In this document: one piece after another, positions 44,510 to 56,535 of the stretch | Layout of the letters: the number at the start of each line of letters is the position of its first letter | Position numbering within the stretch: position 1 is the stretch's first letter | Assembly: GCA_019321725.1 (NCBI GenBank) | Contig: CM033121.1 | Span: forward strand, 6,758,001 to 6,822,000 | DNA length: 64,000 nucleotides | From: Paulownia fortunei | Taxonomy: Eukaryota > Streptophyta > Magnoliopsida > Lamiales > Paulowniaceae | Direction: 5' to 3' | Program-made: the position numbers and the translations under genes | The notes under the pieces: model-generated | Seen by the model: only the letters and a program-made list of their open reading frames with translations | Told to the model about the DNA's origin: nothing | Database searches by the model: none

Positions 44510-47500
44510 TTAAATTAGAAACAATGAGAAATGAGTGTCATTTAATGGTGTAAAATCTAAAGTAATAAGGATTTCTACAATACTATTATTCAAGAGGATT
44601 ATTTTTGGACTATTTCTTCTTAAGCATCTCCACTCATTTGATAGAGTGAATGCAGAGTGAGTGCATAATCAACATTTACCTACTATTTGGTTCCACAGTA
44701 AATAGCAGAAAGAAAAATAAATAGGGAAAATAAAATTTTAAACTGGTTTCAAGAAAATCTAAGAAAATATAGAAAAGTTCATAGGATCTTTATGTTTTAG
44801 AAGGCCACATATTTCCCTACCGCTAGTGCAAATTATGCTCGCATTATTTTTTCTACTTTTTCCCCATTTCTTCAACGTAACAAGATAATCTTATATTATT
44901 TTGTTTTGATTTTCTTTCTCTTAATGAATTCCTATTACATCCTCATGTACGTGATTGTAAATTCTCTTAGTATTGCAATCGTGATCGATAAAGATATAAC
45001 GACTCAACACCATAAGGATTTAAAAAAGTACCATTTCTTTTTTGTTTTGTTTTTTGTTTTTTAATTTTGATGTTGATCTTTTGAATATATCCATTTAAAA
45101 ATTAGGATATAATGGCTTTGTATTTTGTAAGTGAACATAGAAGAATTATGGAGCTGATAAAAGAACTTTAGAAAGTTTTAGTAGTTTTGATATCCTAATT
45201 GCTTTAAAAATATGTGAAAATTTGGCACCAAAAAATTTAGCACCGACATATGGAAAATACAAATTCTCTTCCTAATAAGATGATCCCTCACCTTAGTTAT
45301 TTCTTTTTCCCTCATTTTTGTGAAATCAAAGAGGGCTTTAGGCATCATATGGCATATCATTTTTTATATCTTGTTTGGTTGAGAAATACTAATTTGCTAA
45401 AATTTTGAGACAAATACAATTCTATATCAGACCAAATTGATCCATTACTCATGCTAAAGAGAATGATGATCAACTTCCTCGTGTGATGAGATTGAAGCAT
45501 ATATATGGTTCCATGGGAACTTGTGATGACATTCATGGCTCGTAATGATTCTCTACCTTAAGGGAGAAGCTAGGACTAGTTTAGAAACAAAAAGAACAAA
45601 AATCACAATGCTTAAAAGTAATTTTTCTATTATTCAAGTCGAAAAATGAAAGTACAAGGTAAAGGATTGAGGAAAGCTTGGACAAAGGATTGGATAATCA
45701 TAGTTGAGTTTGGAGATAAAGCTTTAGTTTCCTTGAATTTTTGACATTAGTTCAATGCCAATTAACGAGATGAAGTCAAACACATATAATTAGTACAAGA
45801 AAAAATAGCCACGATGATTCAAAATCCAAATGGATGACATTTTTTTAAGCCCCTCATTTTAGTAATTATTGAATTAAGAATGATTTATGCATAAATAGTA
45901 AATGGTCAGCTCATTAACTAAGAACTCCTAAGATGTAATAATGTTTTACTTTACGGACATGATACAACATGGTGGGATTAGACTTGGACTTATCAAATAT
46001 CTTTTATGTCAGCATTTACCAACTCGAGCCTAGTCACACCTTAATAAATCTGAATTAATAGAGCTTTGAGACTAATTCTATGTAACAAATGCCTCCTTAA
46101 TTGTGTTTTGACAACGACGACACATTATTGGATGTCGTTTTTTATATGGTTTGATAAAACAAAACATATAGCACCATACTTAGATCTAGTGGAACGTGAG
46201 TTGGAAATATAGGTCAAGACGACACAACTAAAAGAGAGCATGGTGTTTAGGGTTTGAATATCATATAGTATGGTAATTCAATCCAAAATTTGCACCGAAT
46301 TTGTAGATAGATTAGTTTATGATTAGATTACTGTATCTTTCATTTTGAACTTCTATAATGAACATGCTTGTGATTTTGTATTTTTTCCATCACGTGTAGG
46401 AGATTGCTTAATTTCTCTAAGCAAATCTCTTCAATATCTTAACGATTAATCTACGCAAAACTCTCTAAAATCTATTGTTATGTAAAATTAATTTTCACAT
46501 AAAGACTAGTTATTTATTCCATTTCATGTGCTTAAAACACTATCTTTACTCTAGAAACAAACGAAGAAACCATTTTCACATAGAGACTAGTTATTTACTC
46601 TAGAAACAAAAAGTTCTAGCTCCAGTGGAGAAAAATTAAGATGTGCAACCAAATTTGTGTTAAATAATATTATTATTCATATTAAAATTTCATAAATTCC
46701 TTACAACCACCTTAAAAGGTCGAGACTTCTTTGAAGCTTATGCTTCGGAGATATGGAGAATTATCAATTAAAACTTCAAATTGTTATAAGAGAAACATAT
46801 TCTTCCACATCAACATCAGCTACGACGATATATGTAATAACAAAATTAGTTAAATTCCACATTGGTGATGCACGTGATCATACAATTATTTTAAAGAGGT
46901 TAGCAATGTTGTTGAAATGAGTTGATGATTTTAAAATGGGCAGAATTGTTATTGTATAGAGCAATTTCATGTACATATAATTGTAATGTTATCACTTCTC
47001 AGTGCTTTAACATTTTATATATGCTTGTTGACAAGTATAGCCTCATGTCCAAGCTCAAAGCTCTCATGATGACTTCTTCTCATGCATGAACTGAAGAAAG
47101 GAAAGTGAAATTTGAAATATCCCAAACAGAAACAAATCAGGTAGAGGAGAGGCGAGGAGAATGTTATTGTGGGAAAAAGAGGGTTTGGACATAATATTAA
47201 CAAAGTAAAAAGGCAAAAAAGTAAAAGGAAAAGAGTTAAGAGCTTAGAGCTGGATAATAATGTTAGGTAGTTTAGTTGGAAAGGGATTACTGTCACAATT
47301 AAGCTATAAAGTTTCAAAACAAGAACAAACTAGTTCTTGAAACTTCGTAAGTGACCTCAACCAAACCAAAATTTTACAAGCTTAAATAGATTTTGATCTG
47401 GTTACACTTATTTCACATGGATTATTGAAAAAGTAGTGTTGTGAGTATTACTTTTTGGTATTCTGTAATTTTCCTTTTCATTTTGGTTTTTCTTTTCCTT

Positions 47501-49321
47501 TCTATTCAATGATACTGTTTTCTTTTCCCGAATTCACTAAAGTATCATGATTGTTTTCTATAATCCATGCATCTTGTCATATGTTTGACATGAGTGAAAA
47601 GTGGCATAATGTAGAATGGGCAGCTTTCTACAAACTTCTACAACGCACTTGACTTCCTTACATTCGTATAGTATCAATAGGAAAAAAATGCTAACATATC
47701 AAGCTCAAATAACACGACGAATCAAAGAATAATGAACTGTGCAAACAAATTTATCATTTACAATTTTTCATGTGATCTTTGTGATATATAAATCTATAAT
47801 AAATAGTTCGAAGAAAGCATAAATCATTCACAAAGTTAATTTTCAGACTACACAAGGAAACTTAAATTTTTATGAAATGCTAAATGAGAATAAAAAAATG
47901 ATACTTTTAGTTCCACATAAGGATTCGCTTAGTGTAAAGTTTATGCAGAATGTAGTTTAGGTAGGTAAACTATATGAATTTTAAAGACTTAAAAATTTGA
48001 TTTGAATATAGAAAGCACTATTTTACCCAATTTTTTGGTGTAAACAAAATCAATCCCAACTTCCAATGTTAAGATGCATATGGATTCTTTATTACCATGT
48101 AAAATCTAGTTAGTTGTGATCCTTGTACACAAGGAATTTTAATAAAAGTTTTTTTCATAAATAAAGTTAGCAGCTTGTTTAATAATGACATAGTGTTAAT
48201 TCCTCCGAAGGTTCTATTATTATATTATATCTAATCTTGCTAATAGTAATAAAGAAATATTACTTTAGTCAAGAAGATAATCTAAATGGTAGAATTGCTA
48301 GTTTAACAAGAAAAGTTGAGGCCATGGAACTTAAAAAAGTAAAGAAAATCAGATCTACATGCAGCTTTATAGAAGCGATTAACATAGTATAAGTTTGCTT
48401 GTTAAACTTAAATTTAGTTATAGTTATTATCTTGAACTTGTTTTGTACCTAGATGTTGTTTAAACACGTTAATTTAGCATTAGTTCATCTATTAATGCTT
48501 ATTTAAAAATAAGACAACCATAACTATGATCTTGAATGTCTATATCTATAGTTTTAATTTTTAATTGATTTACCCATTAATCCTACTTACAAAAACAGGA
48601 TTACTGAAATAAGAAACTACGAATATCTTATAGTCAATTCGTCCACATAAATATGGAGTCGGTGATGGACTCGAAGACAATATTTGTGTCTCCAACAAGA
48701 GCAAAACCATATATATTATGGTCTATTGTTCAATCATTATTGTTATAATGAGTTGATATTCGTACGCTACATCAACTAGCACACATGGATTTTTAGAAAG
48801 TTGAGACGTAATATCAATTTGTAGTTACATACAACTTTGGGTTTATATTAATACAACGTCAATTAACTAACACAAGGAATTTTAGAAAGTTGAGGATGTA
48901 GAAATACGAGTAATATCAATTTTGTTGATACACACAAGGAGTTCCCACGTTGTTGCTCTGTGGGTGGTTGCAATGGTAAGTTGTGATGATCAGGAAATAA
49001 GGCTACAATTGAAATTGCACATAAGGATTACTTTCTTCTAAATCTTTCATCTTCCCATCTTTTTCATCATTTGAACTGTCACCATTATTTTTTGAACCAA
49101 CAAATGAGTTAAATGGTGAAAATCAATTCAAATCTAAACAAACAAACCCACCCTCCGTACGTATATTAACAAGGAGAGAGACCATATCTCAACCAATATA
49201 AGCCTTTAAGTCAGAAGGTAAGGTAAGGAAGTTTCTAACCCTGATGCTTATGAATGATGTATTTCAGTTAACGAGGAAGTTTCTAACCTTAAGGTTCATG
49301 AAGGAGATATTTCAGCCGACA
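44510..49321. other. No gene recognised
   Basis: Long AT-rich stretch. The minus-strand frame at 47317-47015 was examined for a MADS domain and rejected. A partial direct repeat (CACATA.AGACTAGTTATTTA near 46497 and 46576) is the only structure noted. The lower part may still include FLC-like intron 1. Confidence 0.45.
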
Positions 49322-50771
49322 AGGATTATGATCTTCCCATTGCAATTAGAAAATGAGTGAGGAAATGCACTAGCACTCAACGCTCAGTATACTTGCTATC
49401 CCATTATGTCTCCTATTAGAATTTATCACCTATCTAAACACTGTCACTGTTCCAAAGACTGTCATAGTGAGATTAAACATAAAGAGTGGAAAAAAGCTGA
49501 AAAGGATTAAGACATGAGAATTAGTAGAACTACCAAAATGAAAGATGCTGGCAAGGTGCAAGCAGGTATGCACTATAAAACACAAGGCAAACGGATCACT
49601 TGAGAGTTACAGGCAACGCTGGTTGTTAAAGAATATACTCATATGGAATAGATTACCTTAAGGCATTTGCTCCGTTGCTAAGATGAATACAATATGGAAT
49701 TTGTTGTCTAGCGGACTAAAGGTGGAGATTATAGTAATTTGATGCCAAAAATGCCTTTCTACATGGTGACCTTGATGAGGAAATTAATATATAGACACCT
49801 TATTGAGAAAACTTGCTAGAATCAAGGAACTCACACATTGTTCATCAAACATTCCACTTTAGAAGTTACTACTTTAATAGTCAATGTTGACGTATATAAG
49901 TAGCAAGACCTTATAAAGGTACAGTAGTAATAAGACACGATAAAGGTACAGAAAATTTGATGGGGTGTTTAATACGAGAATTCGAGATCAAGGAACTTAG
50001 CAAATTAAAGTACTTCCTTGAAATCAAAGGTGCTCACTTTCAGCATGGATTTTTCATCTCTCAACAAGGTATTTGCTAGATTTGTTGCTAGACTACAAAT
50101 CAATAGTGTAAATCTATGGAGAAAATAATTGAGCAAGATCATCGGCGCTGCGAAGCTCTTAAAGATTCAATAGCTAATAGGGAACACTTGTAGGCAAACT
50201 AATCTGTTTGGTACAAGACTAGACAATACTTGTGATGTTAGGGCAGTTTACACATAATCTAAAGGAAGTACATCTTTGAGCTGGCCATCGCATTTTATTG
50301 TATTTGAGACACTCCAAGAGAAGAGATTTAATATTCAAGAGGGGTGAGAAACTCAAACTGGAGGCTTATATAGATGTTGATTATGCTAGGTCAATAAATG
50401 ATTGGAGGTTACGTCATTTGTAGCTTTCTTGGTAGAAAACATATAACTTGGGGAAGCAGAAGTAAAATTTAAAGTAATGGCATTGGGTGTACGTGAACTT
50501 TTATGGTTTGAAGTAAAATCTCAACAATAAATATTGCCCACAATCCAATTCAAAATGATCGAACCAAACATGTATAGGTTGACAAGTTTACAGACACTTC
50601 ATAAATGAAAAAATAGACGTTAGCTGATATGTACTCCTTTTGTGTCCATAGAAAAAAAACATTTGGCTAATGTGTCAACTAAGGGATTAAGTGGTACAAC
50701 AATTCAATCGATTACGTGGACATAATGATCAAGTTGGGATTGGAAAATATTCAACAACTTGAGTAGGGCAG
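49322..50771 (+). pseudogene. Ty1/copia reverse transcriptase-RNase H remnant
   Basis: Plus-strand frames with many stops show, in order: DYDLPIAIRK (linker before RT); LVVKEYTH; FDAKNAFLHGDLDEEINI, a near-perfect copy of the copia RT palm motif (FD.KNAFLHGDL.EE); HTLFIKHST and LIVNVD where YVDD is expected (second Asp lost); EIKELSKLKYFLEIKGAHFQ and HGFFISQQ; then the RNase H block AYIDVDYARSINDWR followed by TWGSRS-like and ALGVRELLW-like pieces. It is clearly the C-terminal half of copia pol. No gag or intact integrase was seen upstream, so the copy is truncated. Confidence 0.9.
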
Positions 50772-50999
50772 TGTCAGATTTATAGAGATTACAGGGATTT
50801 TATAGTTGGTTATACATGGCATAGTTAGATAAAGAATATTTGTATTTAAATGCAAATATTGGGTAGTTATAGAGTAGTTTATCAAATTACCATATTATCA
50901 GGGATCACAGCACCTGATTCTTTAGGAATAGGATCATATTTTTCGAGGAATGTTTTGTTCTTCCAATTTTTGTACAAATTTTATATCAATTTTCTGCTA
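50772..50999 (+). repeat. Presumed start of the copia 3' LTR
   Basis: A purine-rich GAGTAGGGCAG is followed by TGTCAGATTTATAG, the expected arrangement of polypurine tract and LTR start just after copia RNase H. The right end could not be located. Confidence 0.45.
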
Positions 51000-51660
51000 G
51001 TCTCTTTATGCGTGTTACTCTTCATATAGGCTATAAGCTCCATGACTTCTAGTCTTGCTTCTTACCCTTCGGGTTGGGAATTTGTATTGTCTTGATCATC
51101 TATACTGGATTTCATTGGCTTAACACTGTTGCCAACCTTCTCTGTATGGTTTTTTGGAGCTTTCTCCAATGCTAGGACTTTCTTGATAGCTTCACACTCC
51201 TTTTCCTTGTCCATCACTTTCGTTACTCTTTTTCTAGGTCGGTAGTGGGTGTAGGGGCGCAGCTGCTGTGAGCTTCCATGCCTTGGCTATTATCGCCAAC
51301 TTGTTTCTTTCAAACTACGCCTCATCGCTGGCAGTCTTTTGGGAGGTAGCCTCCTTTGAAATGGAGTAATCTCCATTATGATATTGATGCGTATTCAAAT
51401 TTCATCTTTTTGGCTTGAAGACTCTAATTGCATTGACTTTTTAGCCTAGGGATTGCAATGGTTGTTCCTACCTGGGTGTTGTAGGCTTGATTACCTTCTC
51501 CTTCAAAGGTTATTCAAGGAGTCTCAGTCTTACTTCCTCCATCTTTACTGTTTTTGGCTTCGGCAATGCCTCTTTTGCGTCGAGGGAATGCACAACCTTT
51601 TCTTCGCCTCTACTTGGGGACGATTTGTTGGCTTGTGAGACTCCATCGAGTGAATGAAAA
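51000..51660 (-). pseudogene. Unrecognised broken reading frames, minus strand
   Basis: The minus strand contains charged pieces such as KVVHSLDAKEALPKPKTVKM, FERNKLAIIAKAWKLTAA and KVMDKEKECEAIKKVLALEK. They lie in different frames with stops between them. Base composition here is noticeably less AT-rich than around it. This could be a captured host gene fragment or the extra ORF of a retroelement. I do not recognise the family. A plus-strand frame at 51453-51638 overlaps it and looks like its shadow. Confidence 0.25.
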
Positions 51661-52011
51661 ATTAATGAATAAAGTAAGCCACTTAAATAAATGATTGATT
51701 ATGGAATGTTGAGAATGTGAATAGTCACAAATCTCACATTAGAAGAGTGGAACAACTTTGCCTTACATATATAGAATCTCATTTTAGTAAGGAGTAATCA
51801 AATGGAGCTCTTTTATGGTGCACTCTAATGGTCTTTTGGGTAGCTTTAGCTAGCTCAAGGAGCTACGAGGATGGTGCATAGCACCATCCGAACCCGAACC
51901 TGCACCCGCATGTCACAAAGGCCGAATTGGGCGCTTTAGAGGCGCACTTTGCACTTAGCGAGGAGCTGAAGGGCCTTATATTTTTCAAAAATTGAACCAA
52001 GATGGCTCAAA

Positions 52012-52126
52012 CAATTATCCCATATTCTTTTGAATCCATTTTCGAGGAATGTTTTGTTCTTCCAATTTTTGTACATTTTATATCAATTTTCTAATCAATT
52101 ATCCCAGATTCTTTTGAATCCATTTC
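52012..52126. repeat. 30-bp direct repeat flanking a copy of 50940-50996
   Basis: CAATTATCCCATATTCTTTT at 52012 and CAATTATCCCAGATTCTTTT at about 52096 flank a 54-bp segment (CGAGGAATGTTTTGTTCTTC and onward) that also occurs at 50944. It reads like a templated insertion with duplication of the target. Confidence 0.8.
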
Positions 52127-52686
52127 ATTGTCACGCAAAGTGATAATAAGAAACAAAGAGAGATGGAGGTTTTAGAAGTGAAATCCTTGAATTTAATAGT
52201 GGAACTTAAGCAGAGGAGTTTTTTGATTGATTAGACGTAGTTGAGAGACTCTTGATTTTAGATAAGTTGAGAGATTCTTGATTTTAAATAAGTACAAGAA
52301 CACGGAGGGATCGAGTTGTTTTATTTAGAAGAAGAAAAGAAGCCCCAAGAATTTTCAGCCTCTTGAACTCATCAAACTAACCTATTTTCAATTATGAAAA
52401 GTTGCAAAGCCTTCATCAAGGTAATCGTATTATCAACTTGCATATGATAGAGTTTTATGTGACGGTGATGAGCAAAGACTTTTAAAAGCGATGAACACTT
52501 GTTGTAAGATATATCAGAGGACTTGGGCAATCCGATGCACTTGGGCTTCACGATATTTTTATTGTTCTAGGAGCATTGTAATGTACATTAATTAAACAAC
52601 ATATTAAAGGGAATATCAAGACTTAGAAATAGTCTGATTTCATGTCCAGAAATACAATAAGGTCGAATGGTTTTCAAATGTAGGAA

Positions 52687-52783
52687 CTAAGGAGTTACTC
52701 AGCCAATTGAGAAGATTGGCCAAATAATGTCACACTAAGGAATTACTCAGCTAATTGAGCAAATTGGCCAAATCATGTCGCAC
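52687..52783. repeat. Tandem duplication, 2 x 48 bp
   Basis: CTAAGGAGTTACTCAGCCAA at 52687 and CTAAGGAATTACTCAGCTAA at 52735. Both copies end in ATTGGCCAAAT.ATGTC.CAC. Confidence 0.9.
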
Positions 52784-53019
52784 CAACTCCCAGAAATGGT
52801 GGTGGTAGATCAAAAAATCATTATTACAAGTGTGAGATCCTTATAAAGACATTACATGTAGAAGAAAAGTCATGTAGAAAAAACATCATATGAAACAAAG
52901 AAATAACATACTTTTATGATGATTTTTGAGAATGAAATTGGCTTTATAGGTGATTTTGGTGAGTCTATAGTGATGCGAAAAAAGTACTCCAAAGTAAAAT
53001 TAGGAGCAACACTCATGGA

Positions 53020-53290
53020 CTAATGGTTGCCACCAACATATTTCAGAATATTTGCATAATTGGTGGAAAGGTTTGCAAGCTAATCATTAATAGTAGAAGC
53101 TCGAGATATCATCTTAAACAAGTTTGTTCTTACAAAATGGAGCAAAAACCTCTAACATTGAAGTTAGCTTGGTCTAAGAAAGAAAATGGGTTCAAAATCA
53201 TCTATTGGTGTGCGGTCTAGTCTCCTTTTCAAGAATAAAGTATATGACAAGATGTTTGTGATGTTGCTGTGACCTTTATCACATTATATA
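53020..53290 (+). pseudogene. Ty3/gypsy protease-region remnant
   Basis: The frame from 53023 includes NIFQNICIIGGKVCKLIINS and RSS, in the place of (N/Q)IF.(T)RC...GKVC.LIIDGGS, the aspartic protease start of gypsy elements whose gag-pol begins this way; the active-site DGGS reads NSRSS. PLTLKLAWSKKENGFKI follows, in the place of HP.PYKL.WL..G.EVKV. The catalytic Asp is lost, and stops follow at 53218. Upstream 52790-53000 may be gag tail but no zinc knuckle was recognised. Confidence 0.7.
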
Positions 53291-53994
53291 ATAGCAACAA
53301 AATAGGGATTTGTAAATAATTTGTCCGCTCTTAAAATTGTAATTCAAATATTATTTGGGATACTCTAGAAAAAATTCAACAAATCTCATTTACATAATAA
53401 AAATTATGTCTAAATTTGCGCCTAACGGGTATTATATCGATACGAAGTACCTAATTATTTAATAAAAATAAGGCAATTGTGTCTGGAAAATATTAAATAA
53501 AAATTATATTATTAGTTAAAAAAATATCAACATGCTGAAAAGTAGAAAAACAAGTTAGTATAATGTAATTTTAATAAAATACAAATAAAGTTCAGGGATA
53601 AGTCTCTGTATTAATGAAAAATACGAGAAATTTCTACGAAATTTGCTTTTTCACTAGTTCGAATTGCACTTAGTTTCGAGGATTTATCATCACCTACTAA
53701 TATATCATAAGAAGTGCAGCCATTTCTCATTTAATTCAACGATATACAGTCCTCCAAAATGAGATATGTTGCAATACATTGATTTCATGACCGATTCAAG
53801 TTTACATAATAAAGCTCAACACCTATTTGTTCACAAAGAGAAATATTAATGCTTAATGTATTGAGGACAAGCCAAATAGCAAAATAAATTAACTAGCGGA
53901 TGTAAGGGACCAAAAGAGTTTTTAACATAGAACTACCCTAATATAAGACATCAAAAACTGTCATTCTTCAAAATTGAGGCATTGACTGCACTAC
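53291..53994. other. No gene recognised
   Basis: AT-rich DNA between the protease remnant and the tandem duplications. Confidence 0.5.
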
Positions 53995-54189
53995 CCCACT
54001 CGACAAGACTTTATCCTACATTCTAAGCGTGAAGCGAAGCTTTATGTATCTTAATTTACAATAAAGCTCGAATCTAACACAAGCCACTACCGCACTCGAC
54101 AAAACTTGATCCTGCAATTTGAGCGTGAAACGAAGCTTTAGGTGACTTAATTTCTAATATATTTGAATTTAACACATGCCAAATACACT
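53995..54189. repeat. Tandem duplication, 2 x 96 bp
   Basis: CACTCGACAA.ACTT.ATCCT at 53997 and 54093, with the shared core GAGCGTGAA.CGAAGCTTTA and many transition differences. Confidence 0.85.
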
Positions 54190-54245
54190 TAGTCCCTGCA
54201 AAGGTTTACTTTTACTTAACGAAATATAAAGTTGTAGTTTGTAAA

Positions 54246-54690
54246 GGTATTATTGGTATTTCAAGTAGACGGCCTTCTTTATATCAACCACGTAAGTGCA
54301 TGGTATTTGATATGATATACCTTTAAAGTCTATATCATGATGAATGTGTATTTGAGGACTATCTTCAAAGAAGTCCTACAGGAGCATGTAAGACTTTATC
54401 TTACATGATGAATTTCTCTTCAAATATATTAGATTGCGCATTGAGAAGCTGGAGTTTTTAATGGTAATATTAGTATTTCAAGTAAGCGGCCTTCTATATA
54501 TCAACCACATAGGTGCAAGTTGTGGTATTTGATAAGATATACCATCAAAGTCTAACATGATCTCTATCATGATGAATGTATATTTGGCAACTATCTCCAA
54601 AGAAGTCCAACAAGGAGCACGTAAGACTTAATCTTACATGATGGATTTTTCTTAAAATATATTAGATTGTGCATTGACAAGGCATGGAGA
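54246..54690. repeat. Tandem duplication, about 217-225 bp, 2 copies
   Basis: GGTA.TATT.GTATTTCAAGTA at 54246 and 54463 begins both copies. They share GGCCTTCT.TATATCAACCAC, AAAGAAGTCC and ATATATTAGATTG.GCATTGA. The second copy stops about 60 bp before the rRNA pseudogene. Confidence 0.9.
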
Positions 54691-54752
54691 TTCTTGAAAC
54701 TCCCTGGCTATAAAATTGACGTTGGTGTTGCTAGATATACTTAAATGATTAC

Positions 54753-56535
54753 AGATGCTAACCGAAAGTTGGGTATCGGTCTAACTACACGATAATCTAG
54801 ATCTCACAAAGGGTATTGGTTAATTAAGATAGCATGATAGTGGTAATGGAAATCAAAATCCGCTAAGGAGTGTGTAACTCCTCACTTGTCGGATCAACTA
54901 GCCCTAAAAATAGATACGGTGAAGCGCACGACCTGTACTCAGCCGTCAAGGCAAGAGATAGGCCTCGAGCAGTGTCAATACAAAACCTTAGGCAGAGCAT
55001 GGTAGAGCGTTGCCGCTAGTAGCAAACATTCAAACGAGAACTTTGAAGCCCAAAAAAGAAAAAGATTTGTGAACGGGATGTGCACAAGGGCCGATCAATC
55101 CTAAAGTTCAATGGAAGCCTGACAGATAATGCGTTCAATGCATGCTCCGAAAGTGAATCACGTTTAAAATTCCTGAATTAGGCGGGGCAATGTTAGGGAG
55201 TCCAGTGACGTCAGCAGGGCCTTAGGAAGAGTTATCTTTTCTATTTAACCTCCTAACCACCTACCCACAATAGCTTAGTTTGAGATAGAGTCAAAATGGC
55301 TAAAAGAGCACAACACGTTGCGTGGTATCCCGTAGGTCCCTAAAGGCCCTTGAAAATCCCAAGGATCGAGTGTCATTTGCGGCCAAGTGAACAATCTTTG
55401 GTTGATAGAATAATGTAGGCAAGGGAAGTTGCAAAATGGACATATAACCTCAATAAAAATTTTGGCTCTAAGGGCCTGGGCATGAGGTCCCAGTTCCAAA
55501 CCCATTGGTGTTAGTGAGCTGCTCCCGCCCTCATCGTGCCCCATTGGGGACGAATTGCCAATGGCAAGGGGGGCTTTCTTGAGCATCAAATAGTTGACTA
55601 TACAAACAAGTGGAATTGTGGAATATAATGTTCCAATTAAAAACAAAACAATACGATGGTCCCTGTAGATGCTCATATAATGATATTTTCCCGTTCAAGT
55701 AAAGCATTGGGTAAAGAGCAAGAGTGACTATAACTGTCTTAAGGTAGTTAAATGCTTCGTCGTCTAATTAGTGACACCCATGGATGAATTAACGAGATTC
55801 CCTTATCTCTCACAATCCAGCGAACTCATAACCAAATGAAAAGGCTTTGTAGAAGGGGAAAGAAGCCCTACTAAGCGAGGCAGTCGAAAGTTAAATGTGA
55901 AACATCACTACTTTTAATGTTATTTTACTTATTTCTTGAATCGGAGAAGATGAACTACCCTCTTTTCGAAACCAAGACATCTCGTCCGGAGGCATTATCA
56001 AGTAGGGAATTTGGTTGGGGCATCATTGTTGAAAGATAATGCATGTATCCTACGACAGCTCAACGAGAACAAAAATCTCATGTGAAACAAAAGGGTAAAA
56101 GGTCAATTAAGTCTAATTTTCAATACAAATACGGATCTTGAAAGTATCGCCTGTGATCATTTACGGAATTTCAAGCTATAGCTGTCAAAAAAGTTACCAT
56201 AGGGATAATTGGATTGTAGTAGCCATCATTTACAGTGTCACTAGTTTTTTATCCTTCAATGTCGGCTCCTCCTATCATTACGAAGCATATTTCACCAAGT
56301 GTTGAATTGTTTATCCACAAGCGAACATGAGTTGGGTTCAAACTATTATCGGACATGTTAATCTTACCCTAGTAACAATAGTGTCACAATAATGACTGAA
56401 CCAGTACGAGAGCAACAACTAATTCTCATCTCGCTAAGTTGAAAAAGGTAGTGGCAAGAAGCTACCATGCACTGGATTATGACTGAATGCCTAGAATCCG
56501 AACTACAAGCGATGCATACGGCCGCTATCTACTTC
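54753..56535 (+). pseudogene. 25S rRNA pseudogene fragment (nuclear large-subunit rRNA)
   Basis: About 1.8 kb collinear with the 3' half of plant nuclear 25S rRNA. Anchors in order include CACAAAGGGTATTGGTTAAT (54817), ATCCGCTAAGGAGTGTGTAA (54859), GTTAGGGAGTCCAGTGACGT, GAAGAGTTATCTTTTCT, CCTTGAAAATCC, AATGTAGGCAAGGGAAG, ACGATGGTCCCTGTAGATGC, CTAATTAGTGAC, CATCACTACTTTTAATGTTA, AAGTTACCATAGGGATAA, CCAGTACGAGAGCAACAACT (sarcin-ricin loop, one base changed) and CACTGGATTATGACTGAATG. Most differences from a functional 25S are C to T or G to A, as expected from decay of methylated DNA, and there are deletions. It lacks the 5' half, the last roughly 200 bases and any neighbouring 18S or spacer. 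Reading frames over it are meaningless. Confidence 0.97.

Noticed and set aside
47015..47317. Minus-strand frame with HESFELGHEAILV, loosely like the KKAHELS.LCDAEVALI core of a MADS domain
   Set aside because: Spacing and flanking residues do not fit, the rest of the frame is Leu/Phe-rich low complexity, and no donor in phase 2 follows. I judge the likeness to be chance.
50938..52096. The repeated 54-57 bp segment as two LTRs of a small element
   Set aside because: Too short, flanked by unrelated sequence, and the 30-bp repeats around only one copy fit a repair insertion better.
55275..55676. Minus-strand frame of 133 codons
   Set aside because: Lies wholly within the 25S rRNA pseudogene, on the opposite strand.
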